8,739 nucleotides of DNA from JBEEJL01 sp049698095 (GTDB lineage Bacteria > Pseudomonadota > Gammaproteobacteria > Burkholderiales > JBEEJL01): positions 1 through 8,739 of the forward strand of contig JBAVXA010000281.1 in assembly GCA_049698095.1 (NCBI GenBank), in the 5' to 3' direction. Below are positions 1 through 6,460 of the stretch, in pieces (the first letter of the stretch is position 1; each line of letters begins with the position of its first letter). Both the position numbers and the translations under genes were made by a program. The notes below the pieces were generated by a model. The model was not told where the DNA came from. It worked only from the letters and a program-made list of their open reading frames with translations, and searched no databases.

Positions 1-645
1 GTGGAAATATGCCGTGAGCTCGGCGCAAAAGTTACCGCGAGCCCAGATTGGCCCGGCTTCGGCCCGCAAAAAAATCGCGCGCTTGATTTAGCGACGCGGG
101 AGTGGGTGTTATCACTGGACGCCGACGAATGGGTTACTCCCGAGCTGCGCGATGAAATTCGGTCAAAACTGGACCAAAGCGTTGACGTAGCCGCTTACCG
201 CATGCCGCGCCTTTCAAGTTTTTGCGGCACCTATCTGAAACACGGAGGCTGGTGGCCGGACCATGTTGTCCGCCTGTTTCGCAGAAACCAGGCACGCTTC
301 AGCGACAATCTCGTGCACGAACAGGTAGTCGTATCGGGCGCAACGGCAACATTGCGGCAGCATCTCATGCACGAGTCGATGCGGGATCTGGATCAGGCAC
401 TGGCAAAAATGAATGCCTACTCCACTGCCGGCGCGCGCATGATGCTGGCAAAAGGGCGCCGCTCATCTCTCGCGACCGCAATAATTCGCGGTGCATGGGC
501 ATTTTTTCGCGCCTATGTTCTGCGCGCCGGATTCCTTGACGGCAGCGCCGGGTTCATCCAGGCCGTTATGCATGGCGAAGGCACATATTATCGATACCTC
601 AAGCTTGCGCACCTGCAACCATCCGGCAAAAGGACCGATGCCTGA
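1..645 (+). CDS. GT2 family glycosyltransferase, WaaE/KdtX-like, 5'-truncated
   Basis: Probably a cytoplasmic-face glycosyltransferase that adds a sugar to the LPS core. The visible 214 residues begin inside the GT-A domain: the motif DWPGFGPQKNRAL (residues 16-28) is typical of the WaaE/KdtX group. It is followed by LSLDADEW with the metal- and nucleotide-binding DxD motif at D40-A41-D42, then RLFRR and the NLVHE segment near residues 91-108. The family normally has about 45 further N-terminal residues with the first nucleotide-binding strand, so the GTG at base 1 is an internal valine codon and the gene is cut by the window edge. The stop TGA shares one base with the next gene's ATG, which indicates co-transcription and probable translational coupling. 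The family call is firm; the exact acceptor sugar is not visible. The convergent msbA supports an LPS role. Confidence 0.85.
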   Translation: MEICRELGAKVTASPDWPGFGPQKNRALDLATREWVLSLDADEWVTPELRDEIRSKLDQSVDVAAYRMPRLSSFCGTYLKHGGWWPDHVVRLFRRNQARFSDNLVHEQVVVSGATATLRQHLMHESMRDLDQALAKMNAYSTAGARMMLAKGRRSSLATAIIRGAWAFFRAYVLRAGFLDGSAGFIQAVMHGEGTYYRYLKLAHLQPSGKRTDA

Positions 646-1739
646 TGTCATCTTCCTCCACTGGCAAAACCGTCCATATAGTTGAACCGACCTTGCGCGA
701 CGAAGCCGGCCATTGCGATAGCCTGATCTCAAATCTGGCGGCGTGCAGTACCCGGCCCCGATTAGTTGTATGGGGTGATAGAAAGATTTATCTGCCAGCG
801 CTTGAGTCGCTTCCCGCGCTTGAAATCAAAGCCTATTTTTTCCGCAAGCTGCGTCGCGTGCAGGCATATTTTCTATTTCGACGTCTGCTTGGCGAGGCAG
901 GCAATATTTTTATCAGCACTGCCGGACGAACAGATATGGTTTTGATGGACTGGGCGGCTGGTAAACAGAATTACCCGGACAAGATTTTTTTTTATGTGCA
1001 TTGGCTGGGCTTGAGCGGCGCAAAAAAACGTCAACTTGAAAAAATTGCGCGGAGGCATCCGGAATTCAATTTGCTCGCCACCACGAAAAGCGCGGCGGAA
1101 GATTTGCGCGGCTGCGGCTTCACCTCCGCAAAACAGATTCCCTACCCCGTTTCCGCCACCCCGGCGGTGAATCTTCACGAATTCAAATATGTGCTGATAG
1201 CAGGCGCCGCGCGCCAGGACAAAGGACTATCACAAGCCATTGATTATATTGATTTTTTGAATAACATTAAGGTCAATCTAGCAGTAAAAATTCAGACTTC
1301 GGCCGAGCACTACGGCAAGGTCGACGAATTAGCCCGCGCAGAAATCCGGCGCCTCGAAAACATTGGATACCCACCGTTGATTCGGCAGCAGACAACGTTG
1401 TCGATGGATGCCTATCGCGCCATGTTTGAAGGTGCCATTTGTTTGCAGCCTTATGACCCCGACGACTTCGCCGATCGCGTAAGCGGTGTCACGCTTGACG
1501 CGCTGCGCGCCGGCGCACCTGTGATTACAACCGATCGCACGTGGATGGCCGATATTGTCAAACGTTTTGATGCCGGCGTGGTGCTGCAGCATCGCAGCGC
1601 GCAAAGCATCCACGCAGCAGTGGAAACGATCCGCGCCAGATACGCTGAATACCAGACGAACGCGTTCAATGCCGGCTTGGTGCTGGCAAATGAAAACAGC
1701 GCACAACATTTGATGGATGCCATTACGGCGCGCGGCTAA
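645..1739 (+). CDS. GT-B fold glycosyltransferase (GT4-like), probable LPS/surface glycan enzyme
   Basis: A 364-residue protein that I read as a GT-B glycosyltransferase, although the N-terminal half is divergent. The C-terminal half carries the donor-binding pattern: LQPYDPDDFADRVSG followed by TLDALRAGAPVITT (about residues 266-297) and an AGVVL strand, as in GT4 enzymes, where the small acidic and polar residues contact the nucleotide sugar. The strand VLIAGAARQDKG (about 183-194) resembles the start of the second Rossmann domain. There is no signal peptide or clear membrane span, as expected for a cytoplasmic or peripheral enzyme. The ATG overlaps the upstream glycosyltransferase stop (TGATG), and an AAGGA lies about 10 bases before it, so the pair form one operon. 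It ends 8 bp from the convergent msbA stop. The sugar and linkage cannot be told from the sequence; I do not assign a gene symbol. Confidence 0.7.
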   Translation: MSSSSTGKTVHIVEPTLRDEAGHCDSLISNLAACSTRPRLVVWGDRKIYLPALESLPALEIKAYFFRKLRRVQAYFLFRRLLGEAGNIFISTAGRTDMVLMDWAAGKQNYPDKIFFYVHWLGLSGAKKRQLEKIARRHPEFNLLATTKSAAEDLRGCGFTSAKQIPYPVSATPAVNLHEFKYVLIAGAARQDKGLSQAIDYIDFLNNIKVNLAVKIQTSAEHYGKVDELARAEIRRLENIGYPPLIRQQTTLSMDAYRAMFEGAICLQPYDPDDFADRVSGVTLDALRAGAPVITTDRTWMADIVKRFDAGVVLQHRSAQSIHAAVETIRARYAEYQTNAFNAGLVLANENSAQHLMDAITARG

Positions 1740-1760
1740 CACGCAATTCAGCGTTGCGTG
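1740..1760. terminator. Hairpin across the convergent gene ends
   Basis: CACGCAA (1740-1746) and TTGCGTG (1754-1760) form a perfect 7-bp stem with a 7-base loop, spanning the 8-bp gap and the msbA stop codon. Neither side has a U-tract, so this is at best a weak or Rho-assisted transcription barrier between the converging operons, or an RNA 3'-end stabiliser. The pairing is seen directly; the termination role is inferred. Confidence 0.35.
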
Positions 1761-3505
1761 GCTGCCAGCTGAAATTGAATCCGATGCAGTTTCGCATACA
1801 GCCCATCACGTGCAATAAGCTCACTGTGCCGGCCGATTTCCACGATTCGTCCGTCGTCCAATACGACAATGCGATCCGATTTTTCAATCGTGGACAACCT
1901 GTGCGCAATCACGATCGTTGTCCGCCCCTGCATCAGCGTTTCCAGCGCGGCCTGCACATGGCGCTCCGATTCGCTGTCGAGCGCCGAGGTGGCTTCGTCA
2001 AGAATCAGAATCGGCGCATTTTTCAGCAACGCGCGCGCAATCGCCAGCCTCTGGCGCTGCCCTCCGGAAAGACGCAAGCCTTTTTCGCCGATCATGGTTT
2101 GCAGTCCATCGGGCAATGCGCGCACGAATTCCATCGCGTGAGCGGCTTCGGCAGCGCGGATGACATCGGCTTCCGACGTATTGGCCAAAGACCCATACGC
2201 AATATTGGCCGCGAGTGTGTCGTTGAACAACACGACATCCTGGCTCACCAATGCAATATTCGCGCGCAGGCTGGCGAGCGTCAGATCTGAAACATTTTTT
2301 CCGTCGAGCTTGATCAATCCTGACGTCGGCGAATAAAAACGCGGAATCAGGTTCACCAACGTCGTTTTGCCGCTGCCCGACGCGCCGACCAGCGCAACCG
2401 TTTCGCCCGGCGCAACATGCAGGTTGATATCGCTGAGCGCGGTTTTGCCTGGATCGCGATAATGGAAATTGACTTGATCAAACTCCAACTCACCGTTGGC
2501 ACGGCCGATCACAGTTTTGCCGTGGTCAGATTCCGACGATTCGTCGATGAGAGCAAACACACTCTCCGCCGCAGAAAGCCCGCGCTGAATCTGCGCGTTC
2601 ACGTCGGTCAGGCGCTTCAGCGGCCCTAACAACATCATCATGGCAAGAATGAACGAGACGAACTCGCCGACCGTGGTTTTGTCCGCCAGCGATTGCTGCG
2701 TGGCAAGATACACTATGATCGCCACCGCCACGGCGGCAGTAATATGCACCAGCGACGTTGTCGCTGCCGAGGCGATGTCCTGTTTTAAATTGAAGCGAAA
2801 AGCACGCTCGGTTCCATCGGCAAACCGGTTTGCCTCATATTGCTGCCCGCCGAAAATTTTTACCACGCGTTGGCCGTCCACAGTTTCGCCCAGGACTTGC
2901 GTCATGTCGCCCATGGTTTTTTGCGCCTCGCGGCTGTTGCGTCGCAAACGCTGCGCGAATTTGATCACAATAAACGCCATGATCGGCGTGAGCGTGAGCG
3001 AAATCAGGGTGAGTTTCCAGTTGAGATATAGCAGCCATGCTACGAGACCGAGAATAATCAGCGAATCCTTGACCACAATGGTCACTACGCTGGTGGCGGC
3101 AGACGCGACCTGCGTCACGTCGAAAGTGAGTTTCGATACCAGATTACCTGTGGCGTGGTCGTCGTAATATTTGGTCGGCAGCGATAACAATTTGCGAAAC
3201 ATTTCGCTGCGCAAATCTTTTACCAGACGATTGCCGACCCAGCTGATGCCGTATACGCTGATATACGAAGACACGCCGCGCACGATAAAAATGGCAATCA
3301 ATGCAATCGGCACCAGATTCATTAACGTTGGGTCTTTGGTGACAAAGGTGCCGTCGAGCATTGGCTTCATCAATGCGGGCAGCGCGGCTTCAGTGAGTGC
3401 AGACAGTGCCATGCCGGTAATCGACAGCGCAAACATGCGCCAATGCGGGCGCACATAACGCAGCAGGCGCGAGTATAGGGCGCGGCTATTCATGTATCCG
3501 GACAT
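1748..3505 (-). CDS. msbA: Lipid A export ABC transporter, permease/ATPase MsbA
   Basis: MsbA is a homodimeric inner-membrane flippase that uses ATP to move lipid A-core from the cytoplasmic to the periplasmic leaflet, feeding the Lpt pathway. This 585-residue half-transporter matches the family length. The N-terminal exporter domain has about six hydrophobic spans between residues 23 and 300. The ATPase domain shows Walker A GASGSGKT (374-381), Q-loop Q422, signature LSGGQ (479-483), Walker B ILILDE (499-504) and H-loop H535, so all catalytic elements are intact. The ATG at 3505 is preceded by GAGG six bases upstream; the next in-frame ATG (3493) is less well placed. A TATAAT at 3558-3563 lies in the 91-bp gap after btuB, so it probably has its own promoter. 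Convergence with two glycosyltransferases fits a joint role in LPS. Confidence 0.95.
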   Translation of the reverse strand: MSGYMNSRALYSRLLRYVRPHWRMFALSITGMALSALTEAALPALMKPMLDGTFVTKDPTLMNLVPIALIAIFIVRGVSSYISVYGISWVGNRLVKDLRSEMFRKLLSLPTKYYDDHATGNLVSKLTFDVTQVASAATSVVTIVVKDSLIILGLVAWLLYLNWKLTLISLTLTPIMAFIVIKFAQRLRRNSREAQKTMGDMTQVLGETVDGQRVVKIFGGQQYEANRFADGTERAFRFNLKQDIASAATTSLVHITAAVAVAIIVYLATQQSLADKTTVGEFVSFILAMMMLLGPLKRLTDVNAQIQRGLSAAESVFALIDESSESDHGKTVIGRANGELEFDQVNFHYRDPGKTALSDINLHVAPGETVALVGASGSGKTTLVNLIPRFYSPTSGLIKLDGKNVSDLTLASLRANIALVSQDVVLFNDTLAANIAYGSLANTSEADVIRAAEAAHAMEFVRALPDGLQTMIGEKGLRLSGGQRQRLAIARALLKNAPILILDEATSALDSESERHVQAALETLMQGRTTIVIAHRLSTIEKSDRIVVLDDGRIVEIGRHSELIARDGLYAKLHRIQFQLAATQR

Positions 3506-3557
3506 GACTGGCCTCGAATAATATCGCTTGATTTATATAGGTTTTTTCCACACGGCG

Positions 3558-3563
3558 ATTATA
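3558..3563 (-). promoter_or_regulatory. Candidate msbA -10 box
   Basis: A perfect TATAAT on the minus strand lies 52 bases before the msbA start. No convincing -35 hexamer sits at 17 bases upstream (GCAGTT is the best there), so either a weak sigma-70 promoter or one needing an activator is likely. It is in the 91-bp gap between btuB and msbA, where no hairpin with a U-tract separates the genes, so read-through from btuB is also possible. Confidence 0.4.
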
Positions 3564-3596
3564 ACCCAAGGCGCACGGCGAACTGCTGCCTAAAGC

Positions 3597-5423
3597 TTAT
3601 TTACGCCGCCACTCGAGCCCGGCAAGAAATCGCCGCCCGGTCGTGTTGTAGCCTTGCGCCAGCTCATAATTTTTGTCGCCGACATTTTCCACCCGCGCCT
3701 GCAGGGTCAGCGAAGGCGAAAATTCCGTACGCACGAACAGATCAATCAGGGCGTACCCGCCCATGCGATTATCCGGCGTATTGACCGGAGAATCATAGCG
3801 CGCGCTGTTGGCGAGGATATCGCCGCCGATTTTCCAGGCGCCGAAAAGGTAATCTGCGCCGACACTGGCGTGACGCCGGGCACGACGCGGGAGTTGATTG
3901 CCATTGGCTTCATCAGCAGCGTTTTGAATGGTGAGCTCGGCACGCAGGTTGACATTATCTTTTGTTTGAATGATTCGCAGAACGGTTCCAACAATACGCG
4001 CGCGCGCGAGATTCTCGACGCTGCTGAAATCGGAATTGATGACGATCAGATTATCCAGCCGGTTGCGGTAGTGACTCAAGCGCACGCTGGTGCCGTCGCG
4101 TTGGTATTCCAACGCCGCCTCCGCATTGCGCGAACGCTCCGGCTTGAGGTCCGGATTGCCTCGGTAACCGAACGCGTCGGGGTAATACAGATCATTAAAA
4201 CTCGGGGCTTTGAATGCCGTGCCGGCATTCATTATTGCTCGAATTGCCTGTCCGAATTTATAGGCATACGCTACGCTCCCCACTGTATTCCCGCCGTAGC
4301 CGCTGAGGTTATCGTAGCGACCATTCAGTTGCCATTGATGCGCATCAAATTGTTGCATGAACCCGCCGAAGACACCGACGATATCGCGTCTAGTCCGGCT
4401 GAAAACGGTATCGCTATCCACCTGTTGTCGCGTGGCGTCGGTCCCTGCGGTGATGACGCCGATGTCGCTGTTGATGCGATTTTCCCATTGCAATTGACTT
4501 TGCGTCGTCGCGAAACGGCCGGGAAAAGTGCCGGATGTATCGATCCTGTCACGACTGCGAGCGACGCGAAAAACCGAATTCCAATCTGTCGAAAAACGGT
4601 TGGACGATTCGAACCTCAGTGTGTCGAGTATTTGCCGGTTAATGTCATCGGCTTCCGCGCTCGCGTCAAAATGCGTGACGCCGCTGCTGCGCAAATACGA
4701 TAAGCCAAGGGAATGGCCGGGCGAGACCTCATGCAGGACGCCGAGGCGAAAATTCTTGTTCCGATACGGATCGCGGTCCGGATTAAAGCCAAACGTAACG
4801 CGCTCGTTGGTTGCTGAACGGTTATCACTTTCGGCGAACCCTGCTCCAAATTGAATCTGCGTCGCCTCAATTTTTCTAATATAACTAATTGAATATATTG
4901 AACTATTTTGTGATCCCGACAGTGCGGATAATTGCAAATTGTCGCCGCCAGGCCGGCTGCTTGCGGTCATAATGTGTATCACACCGCCTATTGCATCGGC
5001 CCCGTAAAGACTGCTCGCCGCACCCGACACAATTTCGATACGTTCAATTTGATTTAGCGGAATATGTTCTAACGCCGTCGTTCCGGAGGTCGCCGAATTG
5101 ATGCGCACACCGTCGAGCAAAACCACCACATGATTGCTGTTGCTGCCGCGCATGAAAACGCCGCTCGGCTGACCCGGCCCGCCGGTGCTGCTGATCTCGA
5201 TTCCCGCGCGGACTTGCAACAATGCGGTGAGCGATGTACCGGACGAGCGCGAAATCTCTTCAGCGTCGATGATCTGTACGTCGGATAGTGCGCTGGACAA
5301 ATTTTGCGCGATGCGATTGGCGGTGACAATAACCGGATCGATTGATTGAGTGCTCTGCTGCGCAAAAGTTGAAAGACTGATGCCTGACAGCAAAACTGCA
5401 CAAATGCGGATAAATAACGACAT
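3597..5423 (-). CDS. btuB: TonB-dependent outer-membrane cobalamin receptor BtuB
   Basis: Outer-membrane beta-barrel receptor that takes up vitamin B12 and related corrinoids using energy from TonB-ExbBD. The 608-residue product starts with a signal peptide (hydrophobic residues 3-18, likely cut after TFA at 21), then a TonB box DPVIVTA (29-35). The plug domain contains GVFMRGSNSNHVVVLLDGVRIN and SLYGADAIGGVIHI, which closely match E. coli BtuB, and it is followed by the 22-strand barrel region. I chose the ATG at 5423 because it opens the signal peptide and has GGGGA just upstream. A longer in-frame reading to 5567 would run through the riboswitch. The cobalamin riboswitch in its leader strongly supports B12 as substrate and predicts repression when B12 is plentiful. 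One oddity is that the C terminus is GLEWRRK rather than ending in the usual aromatic residue recognised by the BAM complex. Confidence 0.93.
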   Translation of the reverse strand: MSLFIRICAVLLSGISLSTFAQQSTQSIDPVIVTANRIAQNLSSALSDVQIIDAEEISRSSGTSLTALLQVRAGIEISSTGGPGQPSGVFMRGSNSNHVVVLLDGVRINSATSGTTALEHIPLNQIERIEIVSGAASSLYGADAIGGVIHIMTASSRPGGDNLQLSALSGSQNSSIYSISYIRKIEATQIQFGAGFAESDNRSATNERVTFGFNPDRDPYRNKNFRLGVLHEVSPGHSLGLSYLRSSGVTHFDASAEADDINRQILDTLRFESSNRFSTDWNSVFRVARSRDRIDTSGTFPGRFATTQSQLQWENRINSDIGVITAGTDATRQQVDSDTVFSRTRRDIVGVFGGFMQQFDAHQWQLNGRYDNLSGYGGNTVGSVAYAYKFGQAIRAIMNAGTAFKAPSFNDLYYPDAFGYRGNPDLKPERSRNAEAALEYQRDGTSVRLSHYRNRLDNLIVINSDFSSVENLARARIVGTVLRIIQTKDNVNLRAELTIQNAADEANGNQLPRRARRHASVGADYLFGAWKIGGDILANSARYDSPVNTPDNRMGGYALIDLFVRTEFSPSLTLQARVENVGDKNYELAQGYNTTGRRFLAGLEWRRK

Positions 5424-5424
5424 G

Positions 5425-5465
5425 ATTCCCCGAGCTGGATTTTGTGACGATGAGGCGGGGGGAAT
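5425..5465 (-). promoter_or_regulatory. Shine-Dalgarno-sequestering hairpin of the btuB riboswitch
   Basis: On the btuB transcript, AUUCCCC (5465-5459) is perfectly complementary to GGGGAAU (5431-5425), which contains the only Shine-Dalgarno before the ATG at 5423. The 7-bp stem with a 27-base loop would bury the ribosome-binding site. No U-tract follows, which points to translational rather than transcriptional control. The pairing is visible; its coupling to B12 binding is inferred. Confidence 0.65.
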
Positions 5466-5478
5466 ACGACGAGAGAAG

Positions 5479-5532
5479 GCGCTGCGAAAGGGCGCGGCGG
5501 CGCACACCGCATCGGCTGCATCCCCGCAGCGC
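5479..5532 (-). promoter_or_regulatory. Long stem in the riboswitch expression platform
   Basis: GCGCUGCG (5532-5525) pairs perfectly over 8 bp with CGCAGCGC (5486-5479) on the btuB transcript. The enclosed stretch can form a smaller GCGG/CCGC hairpin. An alternative local hairpin, GCUGC-GGGGAU-GCAGC, uses the same 5' strand. Its GGGGA loop could pair with the UCCCC that covers the Shine-Dalgarno, so these look like competing folds of the switch between the aptamer and the start codon. Confidence 0.45.
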
Positions 5533-5540
5533 TCCGGTTG

Positions 5541-5746
5541 TGCGTATGGCCGGTCTCCGGGCTGCAAACGGCGAGAAAGATATTTCTTCGCAATCCCTTC
5601 GCCTTCCCAGGAGATAAACCCAGTGGCAATGATGAAAGGACGTTCGTTCGCTTACCGTTGCGGGGGCAGCACGGATTAGACTGAAATGAATCGAATCTTT
5701 CCGTTTCCCGTTTAACCCTGGTTTTGACGCCAGAGCACCAAACGCA
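5541..5746 (-). ncRNA. Cobalamin riboswitch aptamer upstream of btuB
   Basis: The minus strand holds the diagnostic elements of a B12 aptamer in the right order. They are a GGTGCTCTGG...CCAG helix near the 5' end, then AAACGGGAA, then GCTGCCCCCGCAACGGTAA, then GCCACTG (around 5621-5627). Last is the B12 box at 5546-5565, reading GCAGCCCGGAGACC followed by GGCCAT. A closing P1 helix pairs TGCGT (5746-5742) with ACGCA (5545-5541). The transcription start predicted from the promoter just upstream falls at the beginning of P1. Such aptamers bind adenosyl- or other cobalamins and shut down uptake genes, here btuB. The recognition is confident; which cobalamin form it prefers cannot be read without detailed alignment of the peripheral helices. 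Confidence 0.93.
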
Positions 5747-5751
5747 GGCCA

Positions 5752-5780
5752 AATGTAACGGCTTTTGCCCAAATGGTCAA
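5752..5780 (-). promoter_or_regulatory. Promoter of the btuB riboswitch transcript
   Basis: A sigma-70 type promoter on the minus strand: -35 TTGACC (5780-5775), a 17-base spacer and -10 TACATT (5757-5752). Transcription should start near 5745, exactly at the first P1 strand of the riboswitch, which makes the assignment mutually supporting. The leader would then be about 320 bases. Confidence 0.7.
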
Positions 5781-5786
5781 AATTTC

Positions 5787-5802
5787 TGTGGAAAAAGCCA
5801 CA
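5787..5802. promoter_or_regulatory. Inverted repeat between the divergent promoters
   Basis: TGTGG-aaaaag-CCACA is a perfect 5-bp inverted repeat located 6 bp upstream of the btuB -35 box and 40 bp upstream of the -35 box of the division operon. It sits in an AT-rich stretch suited to a regulator or UP-element-like site. No known operator is recognised; function is unproven. Confidence 0.25.
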
Positions 5803-5842
5803 AAACGACTTAAAATTGATTATTGAAATCGGCTGTAGTTGT

Positions 5843-5871
5843 TTGACCTGAATGGCTTTTCTAAATATAGT
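5843..5871 (+). promoter_or_regulatory. Promoter of the zapB-like/zapA operon, giving a leaderless start
   Basis: TTGACC (5843-5848), a 17-base spacer and TATAGT (5866-5871) form a strong sigma-70 promoter. The predicted start site is at 5878-5879, which is at or one base before the ATG at 5879, and there is no Shine-Dalgarno before that ATG. The transcript is therefore predicted to be leaderless or nearly so. Confidence 0.7.
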
Positions 5872-5878
5872 TGTAGTC

Positions 5879-6079
5879 ATGGACAACGAACTTTCCGACC
5901 TCGAACAAAAACTCACGCAATTTGCCCTTTTATTCAAGCAAATGCGTGCCGAAAACATCGAATTGCGCCAGCAATTGCTGGTGAAGTCCGATGAAGCCAC
6001 CCGCCTCGCGGCTAAGGTGGAAGCCGCGCGCACGCGCCTCGAAGCCCTGCTTGACCAGGTGCCGGAGACAGAAATATGA
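5879..6079 (+). CDS. Small coiled-coil protein, ZapB-like (TIGR02449 type)
   Basis: A 66-residue, highly charged protein that is almost entirely a predicted coiled coil. Leucine and other hydrophobic residues recur at heptad spacing from LSDLEQKL to ARTRLEALLDQV. Short coiled-coil genes of this kind sit immediately before zapA in many beta- and gammaproteobacteria, and they resemble ZapB, the partner that bundles ZapA and links the Z-ring to the chromosome terminus. The stop overlaps the zapA start (ATGA), supporting co-translation. I place the start at 5879 rather than at the in-frame ATG at 5852, because 5852 lies inside the promoter spacer. The extra residues it would add (MAFLNIVVV) are hydrophobic and out of character with the coiled coil. 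The family call rests on size, coiled coil and position; sequence identity to true ZapB is not established here. Confidence 0.75.
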   Translation: MDNELSDLEQKLTQFALLFKQMRAENIELRQQLLVKSDEATRLAAKVEAARTRLEALLDQVPETEI

Positions 6080-6423
6080 GCCAGGACAAAGCCAAAGCTG
6101 ATACCGGCAAAGCCCCTGCCGCAAAACCCATGGACATCAACATCATGGGGCGCGACCTGAAAGTCGCCTGCCCGGACGGCGAGGAAACGCAGCTCGCCGC
6201 CGCTGTCGATTTGCTCAACCAGAAAATGCAGGAAATCAAAGACAGCGGCAAAGTGGTCAGCTTCGACCGCATCGCCATGATCGCCGCATTAAATATCGCC
6301 CACGAATTGCTCAAATCGAAATCCGGCAAAAATCTGCTGGACAGTAGCGAAACGAAGCGTAGAATAAATTCCATGGGTAAGATGATCGATCAGACCATCG
6401 CCGAACAGGAAAAGTTATTCTAG
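6076..6423 (+). CDS. zapA: Cell division protein ZapA
   Basis: ZapA binds FtsZ, cross-links protofilaments and stabilises the cytoplasmic Z-ring. The 115-residue product has the family layout. A globular N-terminal domain begins at MDINIMGRDLKVACPDGEE (about residues 19-37) and includes AAAVDLLNQKMQEIKDSGKV and RIAMIAALNIAHELL. A C-terminal helix (about 85-115) then forms the dimer and tetramer coiled coil. Before this core lies an 18-residue, Lys/Ala-rich disordered tail (SQDKAKADTGKAPAAKP) that most ZapA proteins lack. The first ATG is kept because it overlaps the upstream stop and GGAG lies about 9 bases before it, although initiation at Met19 (6130) would give a protein of conventional length. 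The gene is co-transcribed with the coiled-coil gene and precedes 6S RNA, a classic arrangement. Confidence 0.93.
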   Translation: MSQDKAKADTGKAPAAKPMDINIMGRDLKVACPDGEETQLAAAVDLLNQKMQEIKDSGKVVSFDRIAMIAALNIAHELLKSKSGKNLLDSSETKRRINSMGKMIDQTIAEQEKLF

Positions 6424-6429
6424 AATTCC

Positions 6430-6449
6430 GGCGCCGCGAAATCGGCGCC
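6430..6449 (+). other. GC-rich hairpin after zapA
   Basis: GGCGCCG (6430-6436) and CGGCGCC (6443-6449) form a perfect 7-bp stem with loop CGAAAT, seven bases after the zapA stop and 11 bases before the likely 6S RNA 5' end. There is no U-tract, so it is more likely a 3'-end stabiliser or processing boundary than an intrinsic terminator. Confidence 0.45.
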
Positions 6450-6460
6450 AACCAGTTGTC

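Noticed and set aside
1..3. GTG at the first base as the start of the GT2 gene
   Set aside because: The family has about 45 more residues before this point, including the first nucleotide-binding strand, so this is an internal valine at the window edge.
3990..4003. Short alternating GC run in btuB
   Set aside because: It is in frame within conserved coding sequence and too short to be a meaningful repeat.
3654..4703. 349-codon open frame on the plus strand
   Set aside because: It is fully antisense to btuB, has no recognisable domain, and is explained by the composition of the receptor gene.
5424..5567. 48-residue N-terminal extension of the BtuB reading frame
   Set aside because: It runs through the B12 box and expression platform of the riboswitch and lacks protein-like features; the ATG at 5423 opens a clear signal peptide with a Shine-Dalgarno.
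5787..5795. DnaA-box-like TTTTCCACA (minus strand), with a second copy at 3544-3552 (plus strand)
   Set aside because: Two isolated weak matches 2 kb apart without clustering or an AT-rich unwinding element do not make an origin or a convincing regulatory site.
5852..5878. Upstream ATG for the ZapB-like gene
   Set aside because: It lies within the spacer of the promoter, has no ribosome-binding site, and adds hydrophobic residues that do not fit the coiled coil.
5069..6033. Long minus-strand open frames spanning the riboswitch and the divergent promoters
   Set aside because: They cross the riboswitch, both promoters, the 5' end of btuB and the start of the division operon, and show no domain features.
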